Source: Henckelia pumila (lineage: Eukaryota > Streptophyta > Magnoliopsida > Lamiales > Gesneriaceae). Taken from it: a stretch of DNA of 64,000 bases. The stretch is taken from the NCBI RefSeq assembly GCF_033568475.1, contig NC_133120.1, positions 83,594,151 through 83,658,150 on the forward strand. Direction: 5' to 3'. Position numbers and translations under genes: made by a program. The notes under the pieces were generated by a model. It was not told the DNA's origin and made no database searches. It worked only from the letters and a program-made list of their open reading frames with translations. This document shows, piece after piece, positions 21,245 through 31,242 of the stretch (position 1 is its first letter; the number at the start of each line of letters is the position of its first letter).

Positions 21245-23918
21245 ATGGCGGGGAAAGGAGATGGTCCTGCTATCGGCATAGATCTAGGAACGACGTACTC
21301 TTGCGTCGGTGTGTGGCAACACGACCGCGTGGAAATCATCGCCAATGACCAGGGTAACAGAACTACGCCGTCTTATGTTGGGTTTACGGACTCCGAACGC
21401 CTCATCGGTGACGCTGCCAAGAATCAGGTCGCCATGAATCCGACCAACACTGTATTTGGTGAGATCTGTGTTCCTGTTAAGAAGCGTATGACTATAACAT
21501 TAAAGTCCAATTTTTGGTTTTTTTTTTCCGTTGCTAGAGCTGTGGTTTTTTTGGATTTGTGGTAGACCTGTTGCGTGTTGTTATTTTCGTTTTTGAGAAT
21601 ATTTGTGCTTACCTTATTAAGCTGAGGTACTGGCTTCATGTCAATCGAGAACAAATTAACACCGCATCCATGATCATGTTTAGGTTGACTCAGTTGGTCA
21701 GTAGATTTTCTGTTCCTTTTCTTTAGGAGTTACTTCGTTGAATAAATTATCATTTCTATTAATTGATTTTGCTTTAACACTCCAGAATTTTCCAGTAATT
21801 ATGCGAGAGAGAGTGCATCTTTTTGCCCTTTGATTCTGATTTCACTGTCTTATATGTTAATTGACCATATCAATTTTCATGTAATAGAAGTTCGTTCTAG
21901 GCATCAACGCTTAAGTGCCTGTATTATTTTTCATTCGGGTGTAATATTAATGTTGGCCCAGTTTAAACTTTGAAGAGTAGCATCTTTTACCTGTTGTTTC
22001 TTGATTTTATTTATATATTCTGATACTCGTGAGTCCGAGTGAGGTTTCGGACATTTCGGTTGGCGAATTCGATGCCTATGAATGGTTTTTTTTTTTTTTT
22101 TGGATTGCTGTTTTCATTGCAAAGTTATTTTGAAAATTGAGAGTTCATGCACATAACATTTTCGTTCTTACTTCTCTTGCAGATGCTAAAAGATTGATTG
22201 GTAGGAGATTTTCGGATGCATCAGTGCAGAGCGACATCAAGTTATGGCCTTTCAAGGTCGTTGCTGGACCTGGCGACAAGCCTATGATTGAAGTCAACTA
22301 CAAGGGGGAAAATAAGCAATTTTCTGCAGAAGAGATCTCTTCCATGGTCTTGATTAAGATGAAAGAAATTGCTGAGGCATACCTAGGTTCATCTGTGAAG
22401 AATGCAGTTGTCACTGTCCCAGCCTATTTCAACGATTCCCAGCGCCAAGCCACAAAGGATGCTGGTGTAATTTCTGGTCTCAATGTGATGCGTATCATCA
22501 ACGAGCCCACAGCTGCCGCCATTGCTTATGGTCTAGACAAGAAAGCAACTAGCGTTGGCGAGAAGAATGTTTTGATTTTTGATCTTGGTGGCGGCACTTT
22601 TGATGTATCTCTTCTGACTATTGAAGAGGGTATTTTCGAGGTGAAGGCCACTGCTGGTGATACTCATCTTGGTGGGGAAGATTTTGACAACAGGATGGTT
22701 AATCACTTTGTTCAAGAATTTAAGAGAAAGAACAAGAAAGACATTTCTGGTAACCCGAGGGCTCTTAGAAGATTGAGGACTGCTTGCGAGAGAGCAAAGA
22801 GAACTCTTTCATCCACCGCCCAGACCACCATTGAGATTGACTCTCTGTACGAGGGAATCGACTTTTACACCACCATCACCCGCGCCAGGTTCGAGGAGCT
22901 CAACATGGACTTGTTCAGAAAGTGCATGGAACCTGTTGAAAAGTGTCTGAGGGATGCTAAGATGGACAAGAGCACAGTTCATGATGTGGTACTTGTAGGT
23001 GGTTCAACTAGAATTCCCAAAGTCCAGCAATTGTTGCAGGACTTCTTCAATGGGAAAGAGCTCTGCAAGAGCATTAACCCTGACGAGGCTGTTGCTTATG
23101 GTGCTGCTGTACAAGCTGCTATTTTGAGCGGTGAGGGGAACGAGAAGGTCCAAGATCTCTTGCTTCTGGACGTCACTCCTCTATCACTGGGCCTTGAGAC
23201 TGCTGGTGGCGTAATGACCGTGTTGATTCCAAGAAACACCACCATCCCCACCAAAAAAGAGCAGGTCTTCTCCACCTATTCCGATAACCAACCTGGTGTG
23301 CTGATTCAGGTCTACGAAGGGGAAAGAACAAGGACCAAGGACAATAACTTGCTGGGAAAATTCGAGCTCTCCGGCATTCCTCCGGCTCCCAGGGGAGTTC
23401 CTCAAATCACCGTGTGCTTCGACATAGATGCCAATGGCATACTAAACGTGTCTGCAGAAGACAAGACCACCGGGCAGAAGAACAAAATCACGATCACCAA
23501 TGACAAGGGCCGACTATCCAAGGAAGAAATAGAGAAAATGGTTCAGGAAGCAGAAAGGTATAAATCCGAGGATGAAGAGCACAAGAAGAAAGTTGAAGCT
23601 AAGAACACGTTAGAAAACTATGCATACAACATGAGGAACACCGTGAAGGACGAGAAGATCGCCTCCAACATACCCGCTGCCGACAAGAAAAAGATCGAGG
23701 ATGCTGTCGAATCGACCATTCAGTGGCTTGATGGTAACCAGCTTGCGGAAGCTGAAGAATTCGAGGACAAGATGAAGGAACTTGAGAACATATGCAACCC
23801 AATCATAGCGAAAATGTACCAGGGAGCTGGTGGCGGTGCAGGTGTTCCTATGGATGATGAGGATGTCCCTGCTACCGGGGGAAGTAGCGCTGGTCCGAAG
23901 ATTGAAGAAGTGGACTAA
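21245..23918 (+). CDS. HSP70: Cytosolic heat shock protein 70 (HSP70/HSC70), two exons
   Basis: ATP-dependent chaperone of the cytosol and nucleus. Exons 21245-21458 and 22183-23918 (1,950 nt, 649 aa); the 724-bp intron (21459-22182, GT...CTTGCAG) splits the Asp codon after NPTNTVF, the conserved intron site of plant HSP70 genes. All three family signatures are present: IDLGTTYS near residue 13, [14 protein letters not shown] near 200 and [17 protein letters not shown] near 338. The nucleotide-binding domain spans about residues 1-385, then the linker [13 protein letters not shown] and the substrate-binding domain. The C-terminus is GPKIEEVD, the EEVD motif bound by TPR co-chaperones, which marks the cytosolic class. 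The GGMP-rich tail is short ([15 protein letters not shown]). Two perfect heat-shock elements and a TATA box upstream indicate heat induction. AATAAA overlaps the stop codon. Reading frame intact. Which paralogue this is cannot be told here. Confidence 0.97.
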
Positions 23919-24158
23919 ATAAAATACTTGCTGGATTTTCTTTCTCGAGGATTTTGTCTCTGTTTTAGATTCTCTAGTTAGCTTTGTAGGATGAAATTTT
24001 TGTTTTGGAAGTGTTGGGGAAAGTTCATCTTTTGCATGTGAGGTATGGCGCAATCGGATATCATTTGATGGGATATATGTTGATGTTGAATTTACTGTTC
24101 TATACTTCTATTTTCATGTTTTTCACAATTATATATTATATATGCTTATATATATATA

Positions 24159-24440
24159 TGTTGTGAAAAAGTAAAAATTTACGGTAAAAAGTAAAAACTC
24201 AAAAACTCAAAATTTATCAAATTCTACACTTTATAAAATTTTTCTTTCTTCACAATTGTGTTTTTCTACACAAATGGAGAGACCTATTTATAGATCTCAA
24301 TTGGAGATTAGTCAAAAATTAATACATCATTAATTACATCATCACACACTAATTTTCAATATTTTACAACTCAATTTTCAACTTTCAACCTTCAACATTC
24401 AACAATAAATAATAATATATATTTATATATATTTTCAACA
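24159..24440 (-). repeat. 3' LTR of copia element
   Basis: 282 bp, flanked on the left by ATATA. The adjoining bases 24441-24452 form the polypurine tract on the - strand. Confidence 0.95.
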
Positions 24441-24606
24441 CTCCTCCTTGTGATGATGATCATGATAGAATGACTATCTCCATTACGTGTTGTATACTGC
24501 CTCGTTAAAAACCTTACTAGGAAAAACCCATTGGGACAAAAACCATAGTAAGAAAAAAAAGAGTGCAGCCACGTAAACTCCCCCTGATGTCAACATGAAT
24601 GATTTT

Positions 24607-27600
24607 TCACATATTTCGTAGATTGCGCATCCCAATATTATAAATGTGTTTTCTGAATATCGCTGTGGGAAGTGCCTTTGTGAAGAGATCGGATGAGTTC
24701 TCACTTGATTGAATGTAACAGATATCAATATCTTTATTCTTCTCCAGCTCTTGAGTGTATGCAAAGAATTTAGGAGGAATATGTTTAGTTCTGTCACTTT
24801 TGATGTATCCTTCTTTCATTTGGGCAACACATGCGGCATTATCTTCATACAGTGTGATTGGATTCTTGTCCACTGATAATCCGCAAGAAGTTTGGATATG
24901 CCGAGTCATTGATTTAAGCCAGACACATTCACGGCTTGCTTCATGTAGTGCAATAATCTCGGCATGATTTGATGAAGTTGTAACAAGTGTTTGTTTCTGT
25001 GATCGCCAAGAGATTGCAGTGCCTCCACGAGTAAATACATATCCGGTTTGGGAACGTGCCTTATGTGGATCAGATAAGTATCCAGCATCAGCATAACCAA
25101 TTATTCTCTGATTTGTATCTTTTGGATACAAAAGTCCCAAATCCGTCGTTCCTCGTAAATAACGGAATATATGTTTAATTCCGTTCAAGTGCCTCTTCGT
25201 TGGACATGAACTGAATCTTGCCAATAAATTTACTGCAAAAAATATGTCTGGTCTAGTGCAATTTGCAAGATACATAAGGGCACCAATGACAATTAGATAT
25301 GGTACTTCAGGACCAAGAACAACTTCATCATCTTCACATGGACGAAATGGATCCTTTTCTATATTCAATGATCTGACAACCATTGGAGTACTTAAAGGAT
25401 TTGATTGATCCATATTGAAACGTTTAAGGACCTTCTCTGTATAATTAGACTGGTGAACAAAAATTCCACATTCTTTTTGTTCAATTTGTAAACCAAGACA
25501 ATACTTGGTTTTTCCAAGGTCTTTCATTTCAAATTCTTCCTTCAAGTATAACATCACTTCTTGAATTTCTTTATTCGTTCCAATGATGTTTAAATCATCA
25601 ACATATACAGCAATAATCACGCATCCCGATGTTGTTTTCTTGATGAAAACACAAGGGCATATTGGATCATTTACATATCCCTTTTTCATCAAGTGTTCAC
25701 TTAGCCGATTATACCACATTCGGCCGGATTGCTTTAACCCATACAATGATCTTTGTAATTTCACAGAATAAAATTCTCTGGGTTCTGAACTTTGTGCTTC
25801 TAGCATCTTAAATCCTTCAGGGATTTTCATGTATATATCACTATCAAGTGATCCGTATAAATAAGCTGTAACAACATCCATTAGACGCATGTCCAAGTTT
25901 TCAGACACTGCTAAACTGATCAAATACCGAAACGTAATTGCATCCATAACAGGAGAATATGTTTCTTCATAATCAATTCCAGGTCTTTGAGAAAAACCTT
26001 GTGCAACAAGTCGAGCTTTATATCTCACTATTTCATTTTTCTCATTTCTCTTTCGAATAAAAACCCATTTGTACCCAACAGGTTTAACACCTTTAGGTGT
26101 AAGGACTATAGGTCCAAAAACACTACGTTTATTTAGCGAATTTAATTCAACCTGGATGACATCTTTCCATTTTGACCAATCCTTTCGAGTTTTGCATTCA
26201 CCAAAAGATTTTGGTTCATTATCTTCATTTACGATGTCACATGCCACATTGTACGAAAATATCTCATCAATATCTTGTACATTCTTTCGGTTCCATATTT
26301 TTCCAGTATTAATATAATTGATAGAGATTTCATGATTCTCGTCAGTTTGTGGTTCTGACAAAATATTTTCATCATCGTGTGTTTCTTCTGGAACACCATT
26401 TTCTATTTTCTGATCATCATTTTTCTCTATGTATTTTCTTTTCTGAGGATTTTTATCCTTTGAACCGATTGGCCTTCCACGCTTCAGGCGTTTTATGACA
26501 TCATGAATGTCTTCATTTTGTTTCTTTGGAATTTCAACTCGAGCAGGGGCATTTACAGCAGGTATATATGATTTTGTTACCTCTTTTGTGTCTGCAAATG
26601 CATCTGGCATTTGATTTGCTATTCTTTGCAAATGCACAATTTGCTGTACATCTTTATCACATTGTTTAGTTCTAGGATCCAAATGTAATAATGATGGTAC
26701 ATACCATGTGATTTCTTTTTCGATGTGTTTCTTTTCTCCCCCTAACATTGGGAAGTTATTTTCATCAAAATGACAATCAGCAAACCGTGCTGTAAACACA
26801 TCGCCTGTCTGAGCCTCAAGATATCTAATGATTGATGGACTATCATAGCCGATATAAATACCATTCTTTCTTTGAGGTCTCATTTTTGTTCTTTGAGGTG
26901 GTGCAATAGGCACATATACCATACATCCAAAAATTCTCAAATGAGAAATATCTGGTTCTTTGCCAAATACAAGCTGCAATGGGGAGTGTTTATGATATGC
27001 ACTTGGCCTGATGCGAATCAATGCAGCAGCATGTAAAATTGCATGTCCCCATATAGAAATAGGGAGTTTCGTTCTCATAATCATTGGTCTAGCAATCAAC
27101 TGCAGACGTTTAATCAATGATTCAGCTAATCCATTTTGTGTATGAACATGAGCTACAGGATGTTCAACAGTAATTCCCATCGACATACAATAGTCGTTAA
27201 AAGTCTGGGAAGTAAATTCTCCAGCATTATCAAGTCTTATTTTCTTGATCGTTGATTCCGCAATTTTATTATTTGAGCCATCAATTTTGCAAATGCCACA
27301 TTCCGAGTTGACAATAAACATACATGTGACCATCTGCTAGAGGCATCGATCAATACCATAAAGTATCGAAATGGTACACATGGTGGATGAATTGGCCCAC
27401 AAATATCACCTTGAATACGTTCAAGAAATATGGGTGATTCCTTTTGGATTTTAGCTGGTGATGGTCTTATAATAAGTTTCCCCAGAGAACATGCCTTACA
27501 CTGAAACTTATTATTCTGAAAGATCTTCTGGTCTTTCAGTGGATGACCACTTGTATTTTCTATAATCCTTCGCATCATTATTGAACCAGGATGTCCCAAT

Positions 27601-28087
27601 CGATCATGCCAATTTGTTAGTATTGAAGAATTTCCAATAACCATATTTGATTCGATTGGACTTATATGTGTATAATGCAATCCAGTAGGGAGCATTGATA
27701 ATTTCTCAACTACATATTTCTTTCCTGATTTATATGTAGTAAGACACATATATTTCTCATTTCCTTCGGTTATTGTTTCCGTATCATAACCATGAGAATA
27801 TATATCATTAAAACTCAACAAATTTCTTTGTGATCGTGGTGAATATAAAGCACTATTTATCAAAAATTTTGTACCATTAGGTAACAAAATTGTGCTTTGC
27901 CACATCCTTCAATCAAGTCTACAGGACCTGATATTGTATTCACCATTGTTTTTGTTGATTTTAATTCCAAGAAATATTTTTCATTTCTGAGGATAGTGTG
28001 CGTTGTACCACTATCTGGTATGCAAACTTCCAGTGCATTATTTCCATCTTTGATCATAGCATTTTCCATAATGATCTTCAAAAACAA
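24607..28087 (-). pseudogene. copia pol: protease, integrase, RT, RNase H, with two frameshifts
   Basis: Three overlapping frames on the - strand make up one pol. Frame A, 28087-27860: protease with the active-site loop PDSGTTHTI. Frame B, 27905-27237: the GAG-pre-integrase HDRLGHPG motif, CKACSLGK and the start of the integrase core (DICGP, LIDASSRWS). Frame C, 27333-24607 (908 aa): the rest of integrase (IRLDNAGEFTSQTF), RT from PVGYKWVF to the YVDDL catalytic motif, and RNase H (YADAGYLSD, then LYEDNAAC), ending LFTKALP...NLRNM. The frames shift near 27890 and near 27250. I count two frameshifts and no premature stop elsewhere, consistent with the young age indicated by the LTRs. Confidence 0.93.
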
Positions 28088-28229
28088 TATGCAATAAAAT
28101 GAATTAAGAAAGATACATGCAAATTATAATATGTTACAATTTAATTGCAGAATAAAACAATACATGCAAAATATAATATGTTTTATAATATAAAAATTAC
28201 ATTGTTACATTCTTTTCCCACCAGTACAT

Positions 28230-29291
28230 TTAATCAATATCTTCGAAATCATTCAAAAAGTAGGCAGCATCTAAATTCATTGAACCACTTGTATGGTCAA
28301 TGTTTTCAGTAAAATTGGTCTCTTTTTCTTTCCCCTTTATTGAATCTTTATAGAGCTTACACAGATGCTCAGGGGCTCGACAAGTTCTTGACCAATGTCC
28401 TGGAGTGCCACATCTATAACAAACACTCTCAGTTCTTTTTGGATGATTTTCATTTTCACCCGTATTATCATGCTGCCTCTTTTGTGGGTGGTTCGTGACG
28501 TTCCTTTGAGATGAGTTATTGAAATAACTATCTCTTTTATTTTCAAATCCACGGCCTCGACCACGACCGCGATCATTTCTACGCCCACGTCCACGCCCAC
28601 GTCCTTGTCCACGACCTCGACCAAAATCTTGTCTATATCTTTGATTTTGGTTTTCATTTTTACTTCCGACATTTGCTTCAGGAAATGCCGTTGAACCAGT
28701 AGGTCTGGACTGATGATTTCTCATGAGCAATTCATTATTCTTTTCCGCCACGAGTAAACATGCGATGAGTTCTGAGTATCTTGAAAATCCACGCACTCTA
28801 TATTGCTGTTGTAGAGTTATATTTGATGCGTGGAATGTTGAAAATGTCTTTTCAAGCATTTCCATCTCAGTAATATTATGCCCACAAAATTTCAGCTGTG
28901 AGACAATTCGATACATCGCAGAATTATAATCACTCACCTTTTTAAAATCTTGGAATCTTAAAGTATTCCATTCATCTCGTGCGGTCGGAAGTATAACTTC
29001 CCGTATATGCTCAAAACGTTCTTTTAACCCTTTCCACAAAATCATTGGGTCTTTTTCGGTCAAATATTCACATTTCAACCCCTCATCAAGATGTCTGCGT
29101 AAAAATATCATCGCTTTTGCTTTATCTTGTGAGGATGATATGTTATTTTCTTTGATAGTTTCGTTAAGACCCAATGACTCGAGATGCATTTCTACATCGA
29201 GGGTCCATGACATATAATTCTTTCCGGTTATATCAAGTGCAATGAATTCGAGTTTCGCCAAGTTCGACATGGTGGTACTAGAAAATAACAA
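28230..29291 (-). CDS. copia gag (UBN2-type) with zinc knuckle
   Basis: 353 aa, intact. The first Met is at 29291, but a second Met eight codons in (MSNLAKLEFIALD) matches the usual family start. The N-terminal region fits the UBN2/gag family (YMSWTLDVEMHLESLG, KAMIFLRRHLDEGLK). A basic RGRGRGRG-rich stretch lies at about residues 222-250. The zinc knuckle CYRCGTPGHWSRTC is complete (CX2CX4HX4C). It ends with an acidic DFEDID. Pol restarts 142 bases downstream in a separate frame; in many relatives gag and pol are one frame, so whether this stop is original or a break is unclear. Confidence 0.9.
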   Translation of the reverse strand: MLFSSTTMSNLAKLEFIALDITGKNYMSWTLDVEMHLESLGLNETIKENNISSSQDKAKAMIFLRRHLDEGLKCEYLTEKDPMILWKGLKERFEHIREVILPTARDEWNTLRFQDFKKVSDYNSAMYRIVSQLKFCGHNITEMEMLEKTFSTFHASNITLQQQYRVRGFSRYSELIACLLVAEKNNELLMRNHQSRPTGSTAFPEANVGSKNENQNQRYRQDFGRGRGQGRGRGRGRRNDRGRGRGRGFENKRDSYFNNSSQRNVTNHPQKRQHDNTGENENHPKRTESVCYRCGTPGHWSRTCRAPEHLCKLYKDSIKGKEKETNFTENIDHTSGSMNLDAAYFLNDFEDID

Positions 29292-29639
29292 TGCATTTTA
29301 TTAGTTAATTTCCATAAATATGACAATACAAAATAATGGAAGAACGTAAATTACAAGTGCGTATACAAATAGAGAAAAAATATGTGTTGGAAAATCGCTG
29401 GTGAGTAAAAGACTTGTGAGCATGATGATCATAGTCGTTATGAAAAATATCCTTATAAATGTCATCATCTCCATCTTCGAAAAAACCGAGGATAAAATAT
29501 TTTGAGAGAAAGAATGAATTTGGTGTGATTGAAAATGAGTTTGAGTGAACATATTTATAGGGCAAAAACTAGCCGTTTTGTTACCGTTTGTGACCGTTGG
29601 GGGTAAAGAAAAAATTGAGTATGTGTTGAATAAAAATTC

Positions 29640-30060
29640 GTGATAATCATGTAATGCATATAATGATAATCATAATTAAATAATTATGTATATCATATCA
29701 CATTATTATAAGGTCAGTGTCGTAGACAGCCTTTTATATAATGTTGTGAAATTATACCAATATAGTTAGTATAAAGTCAGGTATAGTATATCATATCACA
29801 TTATTATAAGATCGGTGTCGTAGACAACCTTTTATATAATAACATGAGATTATACAAATATGGTTAGTATATAAATACACAATAATATATATCATATCAC
29901 GTTATTATAAGGTCAGTGTCATAGACAACCTTTTATATAATAACATGAAATTATATATTAATATAGTTAATATATATATACATAATAAATATATATCACG
30001 TTATTGTTTAAAAACCTTAGAGGCTTTTATACTTGTCGTATCCCTTACCGGGAGTGTGGG
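29640..30060. repeat. Tandem repeats in copia leader, about 100-bp period
   Basis: Three units and a partial fourth, starting near 29690, 29786, 29885 and 29990. Each contains ATATCATATCACRTTATTATAAGRTCRGTGTC...AGACARCCTTTTATATAAT. They lie between gag and the PBS, in the untranslated leader. Confidence 0.8.
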
Positions 30061-30253
30061 ATGTCGTCTTAACATCCTCCCAGGATTTATAACAAGTTTT
30101 GAAAAAAACTTATTTTTTCATAACATGATATTATATATTAATATATACACAATAAAAATATATAAACAGTAAAATAAAAATTCTTACTTGTTGAATATTT
30201 TTGACTTCTTCTTGTATTTTGGAGCGTCGGAAAATATAGAGAACCTTCGAGCG

Positions 30254-30267
30254 ATCGTGCTGATAAC
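30254..30267 (-). promoter_or_regulatory. Primer-binding-site candidate of copia element
   Basis: The - strand reads GTTATCAGCACGAT one base inside the 5' LTR. The identical 14 bases follow the 5' LTR of the other short-LTR element (52953-52966). This is the PBS position, but the tRNA is not identified; it shares only TATCAG with the initiator tRNA-Met type. Confidence 0.6.
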
Positions 30268-30268
30268 G

Positions 30269-30550
30269 TGTTGTGAAAAAGTAAAAATTTACGGTAAAAA
30301 ATAAAAACTCAAAAACTCAAAATTTATCAAATTCTACACTTTATAAAATTTTTCTCTCTTCACAATTGTGTTTTTCTACACAAATGGAGAGACCTATTTA
30401 TAGATCTCAATTGGAGATTAGTCAAAAATTAATACATCATTAATTACATCATCACACACTAATTTTCAATATTTTACAACTCAATTTTCAACTTTCAACC
30501 TTCAACGTTCAACAATAAATAATAATATATATTTATATATATTTTCAACA
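30269..30550 (-). repeat. 5' LTR of copia element
   Basis: 282 bp, the same length as the 3' LTR with three visible substitutions, flanked on the right by ATATA (30551-30555). Confidence 0.95.
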
Positions 30551-30555
30551 ATATA

Positions 30556-31242
30556 TATTTTTTTTTTCAGAAAATATATGCTTATATTTTTGGTTCTATC
30601 GCTTTGGGTAACAAAAACCCAGTAACATTAACATGTGAATATTGTCTTTCAGTCGTCCGTCCAAATTAGTTAGTCATTGAAACTTAACTATAATTTTTTT
30701 TTTAAAAATACTCTTAGCTAATTTTCTTTCAAGCTCAAATCTGTTGATCTCAATATAAATTTATTAGAGAAAATTTTTGTTGAACTCAAGAAAGTATAAA
30801 TTTATTTTCTCTATATATTCATGAATTTATACTAATATATATTCATTGTCCGTATTAATTTATATTTAACATTGATATCATTTATAATTTAAATTAATTT
30901 TTCCTTCCAAACTTAACTTTTTTATACACGTTAGACATAATTTGGAAGTATTTTTTCAATTATAATTAATTCCGAATTTTCTTCCACTGTTTCGAAAAAA
31001 TCAATAGGGATTAAAATAATATTTGCCCCCTACCGTTGAATCCTCCGTAATTTTCTTTATTTCTTTCTTAATAAAAAAGCAAATCTGTCACCCACTTTGT
31101 CTTCACCTTTCACCTTCCATCTCAATTCTCAACGGCAGTGGCGATTCTGTTCTGCGCATGATGCCAACTATCAATTATCGACTCAAAACATAATCTTGAA
31201 GCTGAAACACCAAAAATAGTTCAAGAAAACCAGAACCCAGTA
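30556..31242. other. Intergenic/promoter region upstream of GT14 gene
   Basis: A/T-rich, no ORF supported. The last 150 bases are less A/T-rich and probably contain the 5' UTR. I see no clear TATA box at a convincing distance. Confidence 0.5.

Larger units (their letters stand above)
24159..30550 (-). mobile_element. Ty1/copia LTR retrotransposon, young but frameshifted
   Basis: Two 282-bp LTRs (24159-24440 and 30269-30550) starting TGTTGTGAAAAAG and ending TTTTCAACA. By eye they differ at only three positions and have no indels, which implies a recent insertion. A 5-bp TSD ATATA lies at 24154-24158 and 30551-30555 (low complexity, so only moderately informative). Order on the - strand: 5' LTR, PBS-like GTTATCAGCACGAT (30267-30254), a leader with tandem repeats, gag (29291-28230), protease-integrase-RT-RNase H (28087-24607), polypurine tract CACAAGGAGGAG (24452-24441), 3' LTR. 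It lies 240 bp beyond the HSP70 stop codon, in the opposite orientation. Confidence 0.96.

Noticed and set aside
22137..22182. HSP70 start at the Met at 22137
   Set aside because: This Met lies in the intron, before the CTTGCAG acceptor at 22182. The first exon with IDLGTTYS is at 21245.
24159..24440. Heat-responsive (ONSEN-like) promoter in the copia LTR
   Set aside because: I looked for nTTCnnGAAnnTTC in the LTR because it adjoins HSP70. It has TTCAAC repeats but no alternating GAA/TTC units in phase.
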